Positions 44,811-57,000 of a DNA stretch of 64,000 bases are shown here, one piece after another (position 1 is the first letter of the stretch; each line of letters opens with the position of its first letter). Under the pieces are notes generated by a model. That model was given only the letters and a program-made list of their open reading frames with translations. It did not search any database and had not been told where the DNA came from. The DNA is taken from positions 63,121,885 to 63,185,884 of the forward strand of contig CM077161.1 of assembly GCA_039583875.1 (NCBI GenBank), given 5' to 3'. Source of the DNA: Platanthera guangdongensis (taxonomy: Eukaryota > Streptophyta > Magnoliopsida > Asparagales > Orchidaceae). Made by a program: the position numbers and the translations under genes.

Positions 44811-46116
44811 TGAAAGTGATAGATCTTAACTAAGCAGATTATCACAGCACAAATACAAGATAAGAAATACAGAAAGAAATCAAGCAACATAGAAGAGACA
44901 CAAGGAAATTCATAGTGGTTCCCCAAATCTGGGTAGTCCACTCTTCTACCACTCTGGTAGGAATCCACTCAGGTTTTTGATCAGGTGACTGCCACCAATG
45001 GGTTTTGATCAGGTCCCCAAAAACCAAAGCCTCAAGTCTTTTGATAAAGAGACTTGCAACCAGGAATCACTTTTGAAGGGAGATGACAACCCTTTGTACA
45101 GGAGGGGGTGAGAGAGTGATATTAACTTCTCTGTCAACAATCAGAGAGAAGATTCAAGTGGAATGATGTTAGCAAAGGCTCCCCTGAGATATTGATTGGT
45201 TCAGGTATGCTGGAAGCTTTGCTTCAGGGTGATAGGCCTTCAATCTTCAGGCCTGGACCAGAGTATCTTCAGGAACTTCTGACTGATAAAGTATTTGTTG
45301 TCCTTGAAGTTGTCCTGTAGAAATGAAGGAAGAAGAAGACTCTTGATAGTGATGGGTTCTTCTTCTTCTTCAGATGGCTGTTATCACTCTGGTCTAGAGC
45401 TTCAAGTTACTGTAGAGATATTGCCCTTCTATATCTATCTGTGTATTGCTGTATTGCTGTCTGATCTATCTTCTTCCTGTATTTGAATTCCGTAGACTTT
45501 ATGGCGGAAGAAACATTCCCGAGAGTGAAGATGCTTTGGAAATTGATCCTCACTTAATTCTTCTGTAACTGTCCGTTTGAACGGCTATTTTCACTGGGTA
45601 TGTTGACTGTAATTAATCATCAATTAATTCTGCCAACTGTTACTGATTGCTCAGAAATTGTCGACCTGAACATTCGTCGACCTGAGTTCGACATTCGTCG
45701 AACTCAGCTAGAATTTTCGAGCTGAATATCTTGCCTGCGTTCGTCGACCGGAGCTTGCAGTTCGTCGAGCTCAGTTTCTATTTCGTCGAGCTGAGAAACT
45801 GACTTGCTAATTTTGTCGAGCTGAGCAAGTGTTGTCCACCAATCGTCGACCTGAGTTCGACATTCGTCAATCTCAGCTTCTGTCATCATTCGTCGACCTG
45901 AGCTTTCGTCGTTTGTCAAACTGCGTTCGACGATCGTCGAGTTGATTCTCTGACTTTATCTAAACTGTATTTCTTGGACTTCTTTTCTGCAACACTGGAA
46001 AGTTCTTCTGAATGGCCAACCCTGGTAAAAGTCCTATGACCCATGACTATACATGTTGGGTCAATCTAATATTCCTAATAGTGTTCTTTACCCAAATCAG
46101 AACAAGGGTTCCAACA
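44811..46116 (-). repeat. Small element 5' LTR (1306 bp)
   Basis: Same family as 42202-43526, with scattered substitutions and small indels; array at 45655-45945. Confidence 0.93.
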
Positions 46117-46121
46117 TTAAG
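46117..46121. repeat. Target-site duplication TTAAG, right of the small element
   Basis: Perfect match to 42197-42201. Confidence 0.95.
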
Positions 46122-46376
46122 TTCAAAATTATTATTAGCTATAGCACGGTGAACTATGCTTGATTCTATAGCCTCTAGATTTGGTAGTGCATAATAGGAT
46201 GTAGGCCTATGCACGACTTCCTCTACATGGGGTTCTTCCATTCTTAAGATAGAAAATGACTCGGAATCCTCAACCGGTATTTGGAGAGTAGGGTCATGAA
46301 ATCGCGATCTTCTCCAAAGAGTACGCTCAATTTCGTGGTCGAAGTCCAAAATAACTGACGGATTCACGCGGGTCAT
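46122..46376 (-). pseudogene. gag: Athila gag N-terminus
   Basis: Start at the ATG at 46376 (MTRVNPSVILDFDHEIERTL). The segment RPTSYYALPNLEAIESSIV and then ANNNFELN leads into LKPSIIQMEQ at 42201, the usual Athila gag order. The small element splits it between ELN and LKP. Confidence 0.85.
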
Positions 46377-46710
46377 GCACTAGAAGAAGAGAAGATGAAG
46401 AAAGGGAAATAAATAAACTAGAAAAGAGTGAATAAATTTTTTTTTGAAATAGATTTTTTTATGTTTTAACTCCAGAACTTCCCAAGGGCTACCTGTTGAA
46501 GGGTTCGCAAGGTACTAGACATGATAGTGGCATTTATAGACACATTGCCCTTTTCGAGAGAGTTAGGTGGTGTAGAAACATTGTGATGTTGATTTTTATT
46601 AAGAGCGGTAATATTTTTTTTTATTTTTATTTTTTTTTAAAGAAGGAAGGTAAGAAAGAGATGTGATAAAAGTAATAGGTTCGTGCTTTCAAATTACCAA
46701 CAAAAGTTGT
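46377..46710 (-). other. Athila 5' leader
   Basis: Untranslated stretch between primer site and gag, with T/A-rich runs at 46435-46460 and 46608-46640. No ORF. Confidence 0.6.
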
Positions 46711-46728
46711 TCCCTAGCAACGACGCCA
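46711..46728 (-). other. Athila primer-binding site, degenerate tRNA-Asp type
   Basis: Plus-strand TCCCTAGCAACGACGCCA differs from the tRNA-Asp 3' end at three positions, all C-to-T or G-to-A. Confidence 0.85.
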
Positions 46729-46734
46729 AAAACT

Positions 46735-48024
46735 TGGTGTCTACTAATCACGAAGAGAATAAAAACCGAACTAACAATCCAACGAGGCAAGTATACCTAT
46801 TGAAATGCAGCTAGGGGACACAAGTGTCGTATTAAAATCATGGAACCATTGAGCAATCTTATTCACATGAAAACTATTATCTTATCGAAGATTTTTTAAC
46901 GGTTTAAAAGAAAGCTGAATGCGACTGAGAAAAGAAATGTTACGCTAAAAAGGGAAATGCTTGTGGTTAAAAAGAGAACTACTAAAAACGATTACAACGA
47001 GGGGTTGAAAAGATGATAAAGAAAAGCACTCGATCAAGAATCACCTCAGCTAAAGTTGGTTAAAAAATGCGATAAGAAACCCTAACTTAATAAGGTAAAA
47101 GACCTTGACCGTGGAGGTTCCATAATCATTAAAACTCTTCTCTCGAAGTCGAGCCCACCTGAGTTTAGGAAGGTCCGACCGAACTCTCGTCCAAATCGGA
47201 GTTCTAATGCTCGCTTTACGCTGTGAACCCCTCTATTGGATTTCACTCCAATCTAAGAGATTTAACGTCTGCCTCTCTCGAGGGGTGCGTGCAACTCTCC
47301 TTACTCTTGAGTGTTCACCTCAAACTACGAGTGTCTCAGCTACCTAAGAATGAGAACAAATACGGAAATTATATATCGATGATATAACTCCGAACATGAT
47401 TTTTTCAAGAGTAAATAAATGTCTAGACCCTAAAAAGAAAAAGTAAAATTAAAGCATCATAACCTAATCAACTCGAACCTCGGATCATCAAGATCGAGTA
47501 CAAGGAGAATTAGTTAATCATGGAGAAATGGGGGAAGAGAGATGAGTAGGAGTGCATTAAGAAAACAAAGAAAAGGGCACACTTTATATTAATACTGAAA
47601 GAGAGCTGCAACTTGAAAATAGAAGATTACAGGTGCAATGAAATAAAGAACTAGGCTAGCATTAACATTAAGCTACTAAGCAATTACAATAACTAAGACA
47701 AAAAGAGTAAACTAAGCTAGATTAGAAAGCTTAAAATGAGAAAGGGGGAGAGGAGAAGCATGAAAAATTACAAGAAAACTACAAGTAAACAAAAGGGCAG
47801 CACCTCCCCTCTCACTCCAAAACAGGTTTGGACTCAAGGGGGAGGGTCTGAATTTATAGAATTTCTTGCAGATTTGTCACGATCCCCTGTCATGCCTAGG
47901 TAGGGCGTGTCAGGGGGCGTGACATGTACGGGAAAATCTTCGGGAGGTGAAATCTGACGGAATTGTTGATTTGATTTGTACGTCGGTGGACACGCCCAAG
48001 GTCACGCTCGTGTAGGGGTGCGTG
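46735..48024 (-). repeat. Athila 5' LTR, inner part
   Basis: Begins TGGTGTCTAC beside the leader. Segments at 47090-47300 match the LARD LTR (TGGAACCTCCACGG; CTCGAGAGAGG; CCAATAG.GGGGTTC). GGGCGTGAC-type units start at 47876. T2 cuts it at 48024. Confidence 0.82.
48020..48024. repeat. Target-site duplication GCGTG, left of T2
   Basis: Partner GCATG at 62263-62267, one transition apart. Confidence 0.75.
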
Positions 48025-51000
48025 TGTAACATCCCATGTTACATCTGGACCCCTCAACTTAGATTGGGTTAGGCATGGGGTGAATTTAAGGGGATCAACT
48101 AGGTTTGACCCTAGGTAGTGGGTGGTAGCCATGTGGAGCCCACTATAGGACCAAAGTCAAACTAGGTCAAACTAGCCTAAGTGGACCCTAGTCACACCAT
48201 GACCCCACCACATTGCCCTAACCCAAAAAACAATCTAAGTGGACCCTAGGGCATGTCACTGGGTCAACACTTTGACCCCAATTGACCAAAGTCAACCTTG
48301 GGCTTAATTTGGTCAAACCCACACTCATAAGCCCAATTAGCCTAAGTAGGGCACCCCCCCTTGACCCAACCCAAGTTGGGTGGTGCCACTGGACCCATTC
48401 CCACCAAGTAGGGTCAACCCACCCACCATGGTTGACCAAGTCAACTCAAAGTCAACAAGTCAACTATTTGACCTAAAAGAGTGAAATGAAGACCAAGCCA
48501 TCCTCCATTAGACCAAGCCCACCAAAATTGGCCCATGGCCAGCCCAAGTGAACAAGACCAGCACTACCCCTCTAAATCAGGAGAGAGAATACATGCAAGG
48601 GGGTAGAAATGTGATTTTGAGAGAAGGAGGAGAGAGAAATGGAGAAGAAGGGAATGGTGGCCACATGACCACCCCTTCAGCTGAATTTATCTGCCCAAAA
48701 CCAGATGGTCGACCTCCTCTCACCATTCCAGCAGAAAATAGGGGCTGAGATCCACTTGGCAGCAGGTGCGGAGCAACCAAAGCTCAAACCGAGCTCATAT
48801 AGGTGATATCTCCATAAACAGCCAAACTCAGCCCAAACAGACCACACCAATAGCTTCAGGAGGTAGAAAGGAGTGGAATTCGAGTACTGGATCATGGAAA
48901 ACGGTGGAGAATCAGGCTTTCGGGGTGGAGCTCGCCGGCGCACCACCACCATGGCAAACCGCCGCCTGACCCGCAGCCAAGCCCCAATCCAGGTTCGTTT
49001 CACCTCACCTCTACCCGTACTAGGATCTTAGATCGCTTAGGTGAGATATCGGGCTCAACTAAGCCCGATGCCATGTGAGAAAAATGAGATTTTTCCAAGC
49101 TTTTGAAACCGCTCGGGTTCGCCGTCTCCGCCATGTCCCGCCGCCCCATCACCGGAAAACGATAGCCACCACCACCGTGAAGGTGATGGCACCGTTGGCC
49201 GGAGGTGGCGCCACCTCAGCTGGCCGGAAACCGCCAGCAAAGCTGCTCCAGGTCAGCTCGATCTCAGACGTTGGCTGGAGGTAGGAGATAACCCGATGCC
49301 GTCCATCTTCGCTTCAAGATTCGTGCAGATAATAATAATATGATTTAATGTTAAATATGATGAATAGTATGATTTTTGTCACATAAATACAGTCATTTTG
49401 CATGCTCTTTTTAGGCCTCTTAGACGCATTTCCAGAAACTAGTCCCTAAATGAAACATGTAGCTGACTGTCTTACCTTTAATTTTCCACCTTAAAGTTGT
49501 GATTTGGTGTAGTGTACAGTCCTGTAAGGCATTTCTCCTAGGACTGGTCCTAGACTAGGGCAGAAATTTATTTGGATGCCCAAGACAAACCATCAATCAC
49601 CATGGCCCCAAAGTTTGGGAACATGCATGATTAGGGCATACTTAGCCCCTGCCAAAATTTAGGAATTTGTGGAACAACTTTTCCTATAGTTTTGGTCAAA
49701 ATGTCAAAATGTAAATAAATGAAATATATGGAGTTAAATGCCTCCCCATGGCCCCAAATCTTGGTGGTAGGTCATTGGGGACATCCTTGGTGCATGATAA
49801 AAATTTCAGCACCTTTGGATCACTGCATGTTGGAGAATCCACTTGCATGTGTTAGTTCATATTTTGCCTTGGTGTGCTAATAGCAATAGTTCAAATATTG
49901 TGTATTCAGCCTAATGGAAGCATGCAAAAACCTTGGATTTGTTTACAGTGGTTCATTAGGGTAACTTTCACCCCTCAAATTAATTATGGTATTTTTGGAA
50001 TAAAAATCCCATTTATTGGAATTTATTTTAAATGTAGCTCTTTTGAAAATAAATTTGGAAAATAGGTTTTCCTCAAGCACAAATCTTCAAACTTTTCCAA
50101 GATATAGATAAGGTTACATTTGACTTAGGAAAAATTTGATCCTTCTGTTTGAAGAGCTTTTGGAACAAAATATCTTAAAATGCCCATTTTACCCTTATTT
50201 CATTTATTCTTGAATTGATGGATATGCACATCAGAAAAATTTGGAAATACTTCTAGTGCTGTAAAATTGCATTATTAGTCTTGCATAATGTTTTTCAGAA
50301 TTAATGGGTGTATTTATAGTCTTTAAATTAATATAATGGCATTTTTGGTAAATATGTAAGAATGGAAATTGATAGGCCATTACACAATAATATTTGATGA
50401 AACTTTGTCAATAGTCATAAATTAATGTTTTATATGTTCAGTAATTTTCCTGGAATTTTGGATGACATATTACCTGTACTTCATTTGGAAAATGGAAATT
50501 ATGTGAATTTGGTATTAAATAAGAAATTAGAATAAATATTCAAAGGTAAATTATGAAACTCTGTAGACAGTAATATTTTATCATTATACAACTCAGGAAA
50601 AATTACCTAGGTCAGTGGATGTTAAATTATACTACTTCATGTGTAAAGTGACCTAGTAATTGATTTAAAAGATTTAATTAAAGGATTATTTAGCCAAGGA
50701 AAATTATGAGAATTCATAGGGTAGTTCCCTTAGACCATATCACCCTAGGATAAATATTTAGGGGCAAGATGCCTTAAGGATTGGAAGATTCCGTTTTTAG
50801 GGTAATAATAGGACATGGTCTGCATATAACATAAATAGGTCTTGTCTTAGGGTTACCAGGGGATTGATTATCGGAAGAAATAAGAGAGTGCAACATGAAT
50901 GATCCCTAGTGGGTAGTATGGTCTTAGTGATAGGTTAAAAGTGCAAGTCTTTAGGTAGCAACTAGAGTGGGGGTCGACGGAAGACCGTCGGTTTCCCGGT

Positions 51001-52672
51001 AAAATCTTAAGTCACTAGGGTTGTTTTAGAGCAACAAAGAGAGCTGGGGTGAAACATGGGTAGCCATCAACTAAAGTAAATATCCTTGTGAAAGGGAACG
51101 CTGGGCGTAATCCCAACACAGTTCCTAGTGCCCCTGGAGAGCCCTTCACATGGAATACCGGGGGCAGTCCTGGGATTAACCTTAAATCTCTAAGTATAAA
51201 AACCCATAGACAAGAGTAGTCTAATAAGTTAGGACATTTGTTGTACCTTCTCGCCCGTGTAGGGTTGGAGAGATTCATGATATATGCTCACCCGTTTAGG
51301 GTTCGAGGGAGTTGGTATAAAGGCACTAATGTGCGTTCTCACCCGGGTTGGGTTTGAGGGTTTTCAGGACGGGTTTGGTCCTGCGAGAAGAAGGCTCAGA
51401 ATGAAATACTTGCATGTGCATAAATATAGTGGCGGGGCATGCGGTACTGGCCGTTCGTCACACCGATGGAAGTACGGTGCACCAGGCGTTTGTGAGGACG
51501 ACCCCCGATTACGCACATCCGACCCAACAAGACTGACGGGTTGTCAGCAAAGTACGTACGCGAGACTCTAGAGTGCACCTTGGACGTGTACAGAGGCGTA
51601 TGAGAGGGGTCTAAGGCTTGGTAGTGTGCATAACGGCCTAGTAGCGAAGACGCCCGCTCCGCTGCTGCCGTAGCTACAGCGGTGGTACCCGAGAGTGATG
51701 CTAGCTCTCAAAAAGTGGGAACTAAAGGTCTGCTATCACAGAGTCATTGTGTGTGAGTTGCACTTGCCTATGCATAAAATTGCATCAAAACATTCATTCA
51801 TATTAGGTCATACGCTTCATAGATCCTTATCATATAAATTAGTATGGGCTCTTTTATATGATAAGTTAAATTTCCTGGAAATCCTAACTTATATATTTGT
51901 ATGGGAATTTATATAAGTTAGGGTACTTTTGTGATGATAGTATAGTGGCAGAATAGTTGATTTTACTTGCTTTTACTGCTGTCATACTTCCATTACTGTA
52001 CCGCTCTTACTTACTTGTACTATACTTAGAACTGCTAGAGTAGATCATTATTACTTATTACAACTGCTAGTTAGATTTTGTCACCTGCTTCCACTTTTGC
52101 TACCCCTTGTTGTCCTCCGCTTCATCCTCCCGCTCGGTGCCTAGGAGCTGCGGGGCGAGGTGCGGAGGAAACAACTTAGTCTTTTTGACTAATGGTCGGT
52201 GACCAAACTATTTTTAGGAGCTCGTGGAGATGGAACACCAGCACGTCGAGGAGGCAGGACTTGAGGAGCAGATACCGCTTCAGCAGGCTACTACCACTAC
52301 TGTGCGTCCTCAGGTGGGACGAGATATGATGTACTAGCATAGCTTCCGCTTTATTCATTTAGAGAGAGAGTGGTTTTGATATACTGGGCATAAGCCATTT
52401 TTACTCTTTCTTTTGTACTCTTCTGTGGACTATATTGGTGTACTTTTCATTCCATTTATATGATTGTACCATGTGACTTGTGGACTAGTGGATTTACATA
52501 CTGTTTTACTTCTTTCTTCTCATATTGGCCTACAGGTTAAATGATCGTGCTAGCCGGCAGGATCGGCGTGTTGCGGTGTCGACTAACCCGTGAGTTAGTG
52601 CCACCGTAAGACGGTGGTTCTGGGCATAAGACCCGGTAGCCTCCTTAGTAAGGGGGAGGAAGGGGTCTTACA
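48025..52672 (+). repeat. T2 5' LTR (4648 bp)
   Basis: TGTAACATCCCATG to GGGGTCTTACA. W-box-like cluster at 48107-48472 and conserved hairpins at about 51095-51178 and 52113-52169. Lacks a 42-bp segment present in the 3' LTR near 61045. No gene recognised inside. Confidence 0.95.
48107..48472 (+). promoter_or_regulatory. W-box-like TTGAC/GTCAA cluster in the T2 LTR
   Basis: I count 15 TTGAC/GTCAA cores in about 370 bp, most as TTGACC or GTCAAC. Fewer than one would be expected by chance. Repeated in the 3' LTR (57654-58019). Confidence 0.55.
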
Positions 52673-52675
52673 AAC

Positions 52676-52683
52676 TGGTATCA
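52676..52683 (+). other. T2 primer-binding site, weak
   Basis: TGGTATCA, three bases after the LTR, matches the start of the initiator tRNA-Met site, but the following CTTGAAC does not. Confidence 0.6.
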
Positions 52684-52787
52684 CTTGAACAACGATCATA
52701 TGAGAACGAAGTCCACAACATGGGACCACCCCCGCCCGAGCATTAGTTTGCGGACAAACTATGTAGCGGAAGCAGTGTTGTGCCCAT

Positions 52788-53988
52788 GTGCAAAAGTCAC
52801 ATAAATGGTCCACAAAGTACAATGAGTTAGGCCAGTTCTGTTTTAACCTTACCTTTATGCAACCTCCACAGGTCGCCACGCCGCAAAATGTGGCTCCTGC
52901 CCCTCCAGCTGCCACTCCATTCCTACATAAGGAGATGGGGCAGACCTTGACGGCGATTCTGGATGCCTTCAGATCCCAGCAAGTCCCGGCTCCACAGCCA
53001 AATCCGGGGTCGAGCTGGCTGAGTGCATTCAAGAGCCTGTCACCACCGACGTACCGTGGGACAAAGGATGCGGTAAAGACGGAAGAATGGCTGGAGGCCA
53101 TACACGAGATCTCAACAGGCATCAGCTGCCCTGTCGGCGAGGCAGTACCTCTAGCCACCTCTGCATTAGAGGCTCATGCGAAGAGATGGTGGAAATCAGA
53201 GCGGGAGTCTACATATGCGGACTTTGAGCTGTCAGAGATATCATGGGAGGAGTTTGGCGATGTATTTCTGGAGCACTTCGTCTCTGCTACGGACAGAGAT
53301 GCCTTGAAGGAGAGGTTTTTGAACCTCAGGCAGGGGACTAGATCGGTGATCGAGTATCAGAGAGAGTTCTCTTATTTGGCCAGGTTCGCAGGGATTCAGG
53401 ATACCGATGATAGAAGGTATGCCAAGAGGTTCTACCGGGGCCTCAGGGATGATTTGAGGCAGGCCTTGCTGTTCATTTCTCATGGCACATCTAGGCAGAT
53501 CATCGAGATGGCAAAGAAGCTGGAGGCTGACCAGCTGATGGTGCGAGCAGGAGGGAAGAGACCATTTGATGGGTCGACATCAGGAGAGAGCAGCAGGGAC
53601 TCTCAGAGAGGCAGGACTATCGGATACAAGAAGGGTGGGGGACGTCGTCGTCCCAACTATAGACAGGAGCAGGGGCCTCCTCCAGCATTGGCTCCCCCAC
53701 CTCTACAGATGCATGATCCGAGGAGACAGGATGACCGAGGCCACCGACAGGTAGTTTGTTACGGATGCCGCCAGCCCGGGCACATTAGGTCGGAGTTCCC
53801 GCATCGATTCCATCCTCCTCCTCCTCCTCCACCTCCAGTGGCCCCAGTACAGCAGGGCCGAGGACGAGGCTGAGGACGAGGCCGAGGACGAGGCTGAGGC
53901 CAGGGATATCACGGCAGGAGATGCGAGTAGGAGCAGATATACGCCTTGGACCTCACAGAGCAGAGGAACCCCGAGGAGGTTATCACAG
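52788..53988 (+). pseudogene. gag: T2 gag
   Basis: The open frame begins with an ATG at 52788; a later ATG (52857, MQPPQVATPQ) is an equally likely start. The retrotransposon gag domain (LSPPTYRGTKDAVKTEEWL; WEEFGDVFLEHFVSATDRD; LRQGTRSVIEYQREFSYLAR; YRGLRDDLRQALL) is at about 53030-53480. The zinc knuckle CYGCRQPGHIRSEF has Phe instead of the last Cys. An Arg/Gly-rich tail follows. In-frame stops at 53871 (TGA), 53895 (TGA) and 53928 (TAG) each look like one C-to-T change from CGA or CAG. The frame then reads on to EEVITG at the GT of the intron-like insert (53989). Confidence 0.88.
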
Positions 53989-54085
53989 GTACTTAAAGTT
54001 AATTATTAAATTTCTTGAATTTTCAATTATATATAGTACTTGGAACTATAGGATAACAATTAATTGTAACGTAAACAAACCTCAG
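53989..54085 (+). other. 97-bp intron-like insert between gag and protease
   Basis: Begins GTACTTAAAG after CACAG and ends ACCTCAG before GCATAG. It is clearly more A/T-rich than the flanks. Removing it joins VITG to [14 protein letters not shown] in frame, the continuous order seen in other Tekay polyproteins. Confidence 0.65.
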
Positions 54086-57000
54086 GCATAGTTATGATCA
54101 GCGGCAAACCCGCTCATACTCTCTTTGACAGGGGTGCTTCGTACTCGTTCGTATCCGAGGCCTTCATCGACGGACTCGAATGCGTGGAGAGGTTTCCTGG
54201 ACTAGAGATGAGGGTGCGTCTACCCGATGGGTCAGAGCTGCGGACCACTGCACATTGTGATATGGAGGCCGAGATTGGCGGCAAGGCATTTGAGGCGCCA
54301 GCAATTATTCTGAAGCTGCAGGACTTCGACTTGATTTTGGGCATGTCATGGTTACATCGGAACCATGCTCAGATAGATTGTCCGTCCAGGAGGATCACGC
54401 TCAGGCATGGGGACTCTCATGTTATCGTTGAAGGTATTCAGCCTATCTGCCACCTATTGTTATCTTCTGTACAGGCTGTGAAGGCCCACGAGCAGGGTGA
54501 AGAAGTTTATCTTATCTGCTTTGAGATGGTGGGAGCAGAGACGACTATTTCAGATATTCCGGTGGTCCGGGATTTCTCCGACGTATTCCCGGAGAAATTG
54601 CCCGGGCTACCACCTGCTAGAGACTTGGATTTCAGGATGCAGCTAGTACCGGGAGCGAGGCTGGTGTCCCGGGCACCCTACAGGATGGCTTCCAGGGAGT
54701 TAGCAGAGTTCAGGACTCAACTACAGGAGCTAGTCGAGTCAGGATTTGTGCGGCCCAGTTCATCTTCGTGGGGAGCACCAGTTCTCTTTGTGAAGAAGAA
54801 GGACGGGTCATTGCGACTATGCATAGATTACCGGGAGCTGAACCGGTTAACGGTCCGCAATACCTATCCTCTGCCTCGTATAGATGAGTTATTTGACCAA
54901 CTGCAGGGAGCCTTTTGGTTCTCCAAGCTAGATTTGCGATCCGGCTACTACCAGCTCCGTATCAGGGAAGAGGACATACCGAAGACGGCATTCAGCTCAT
55001 GCTATGGATTATACGAGTTCACGGTGATGCCTTTTGGGCTCACGAATGCCCCTGCCGCATTCATGAGTCTAATGAACCGTGTATTCGATCCTTTCTTAGA
55101 CCGCTTCGTGATTGTATTCATCGACGACATTCTTATATATTCTCGGACTCAGGAGGAGCATACGGAGCACCTGGCGCAGGTCTTGCAGAGGCTGAGGGAG
55201 TCCCAGATGTACGCAAAATTTTCAAAGTTCCAGTTCTGGCTACAGGAGGTGGCTTTCCTGGGGCACACGATCGGTGGGGCTGGATTAGCAGTGGACCCAG
55301 CCAAGATAGAGACAGTGAGGGATTGGCCACGGCCGAAGACCGCATCTGACATCCGCAGTTTCTTGGGACTAGTAGGGTATTATCGCAAGTTCGTGGAGGG
55401 GTTCTCGAGGATAGCTCTCCCCCTCACGTCCTTGACGAAGAAGGACACAGATTTTGTTTGGTCGGAGCGGTGCGAGACGGCTTTTCAGGAGCTGAAGGAC
55501 CGACTCATCTCATCCCCCATTCTTGCGCTTCCATCCGGGTGCGAAGGATTCCAGATCTACACGGACGCCTCTTATCAGGGGATGGGTGCAGTCCTGATGT
55601 AGAATGGACATGTTATTGCTTATGCTTCAAGACAGTTGAAGAAGCATGAGCATAACTATCCAGTACATGACCTAGAGCTCGGGGCTGTGGTATTCGCCCT
55701 AAAGATATGGAGACATTACTTATACGGGATTCATTGTGACATCTTCTCAGATCACAAGAATCTTAAGTATATCGATACACAGAAGGACTTAAACCTGAGA
55801 CAGAGGAGATGGCTGGAATTCCTCTGTGATTATGATTACAAGATCCACTACCATCCGAGAAAAACGAACACGGTAGCAGATGCTTTGAGCAGGAGGGCAT
55901 GCACTTCTGGACCGGGGCCCCGGTTGATGTCTATAGAGCTGCTACAGACGATGGAGGACATGCACATTACCATGGTATCTGAGACCGAGCCAGTAGTGTA
56001 CCGAGAGTATTTGAGCTCAGTGATCAGTGGCGATGATATACAGGAGCGCATCCGAACACATCAGAGGCTGGATGCTGCGTTACAATCGATCTTTAGTGCC
56101 CTGGAGAGGGGCAAGGTTGAGGACTACACGCTACAGGATGATCTTCTTCGATTCCGTGGGTGCATCTACATACCAGCAGGGGGTAGTATCCGGAATGACA
56201 TACTCAGAGAGGCTCATTGCTCCAGATATTCAGTGCACCCCGGCATCACCAAGATGTGGGCAGATTTGCGGAGGTCTATGTATTGGCCCGGGATGAAGAG
56301 GGAGATCACGGATTTTGTGACCCATTGCGAGACCTGCCAGCGTGTGAAGGCAGAATGCAAGAGCCCGGGAGGTTTACAACAGCCACTGCCAGTTCCAGAA
56401 TGAAAGTTCGAGGACATTGTTATGGACTTTGTACACGGATTGCCTCGCTCCCACTCTGGGCATGATTCTATATGGGTCATAGTGGATAGACTGACCAAGG
56501 TAGCGAGATTTATTCCAGTTCGGAAGGATGCCCCAGTTGCAGTTCTGGTGAGATTAATTGTGGAGTAGTTCGTCAGATATCATGGCATTCCCAGGACGAT
56601 TGTTTCGGACCGTGATGGTCGGTTCACTTCGAGCGAGTGGAGGGCCGTGCATGCTTACTTGGGATCTCGGCTTACTTTTAGTACCGCCTTCCATCCGCAG
56701 ACCGACGGACAGACCGAGCGGACCATCCGGACCATGGAGGACCTGCTCAGACTATGCATATTGGATACGGGGAAGCCTTGGGAGAGGCTGCTGCCACTTA
56801 TTGAGTTCTCATACAATAACAGCCACCAGGCTAGCATCAGGATGGCTCCATATGAGGCACTTTATGGGAGGAGATGTCGGACACCGCTATCATGGGTTCA
56901 GGATGTGGATACCAGAGCTCTTGGATCTGATTATATAGAGGATACTGAGGCTTAGATTCGATTGATCAGAGATCGGCTACTACAGGCCCAGAGTAGGCAG

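Larger units (their letters stand above)
42202..46116 (-). mobile_element. Small non-autonomous Sirevirus derivative with gag only (TR-GAG-like), 3915 bp
   Basis: LTRs at 42202-43526 and 44811-46116 flank a 1284-bp interior with a perfect iMet primer site, a short gag and polypurine tracts. TTAAG duplications flank it. No protease, integrase or RT. Structure fits the terminal-repeat-with-GAG class of plant non-autonomous elements. The polypurine tract AAATAGGGGGAGAT is the same as in Sirevirus B, and multiple tracts are a Sirevirus trait, so I infer a Sirevirus parent. Confidence 0.9.
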
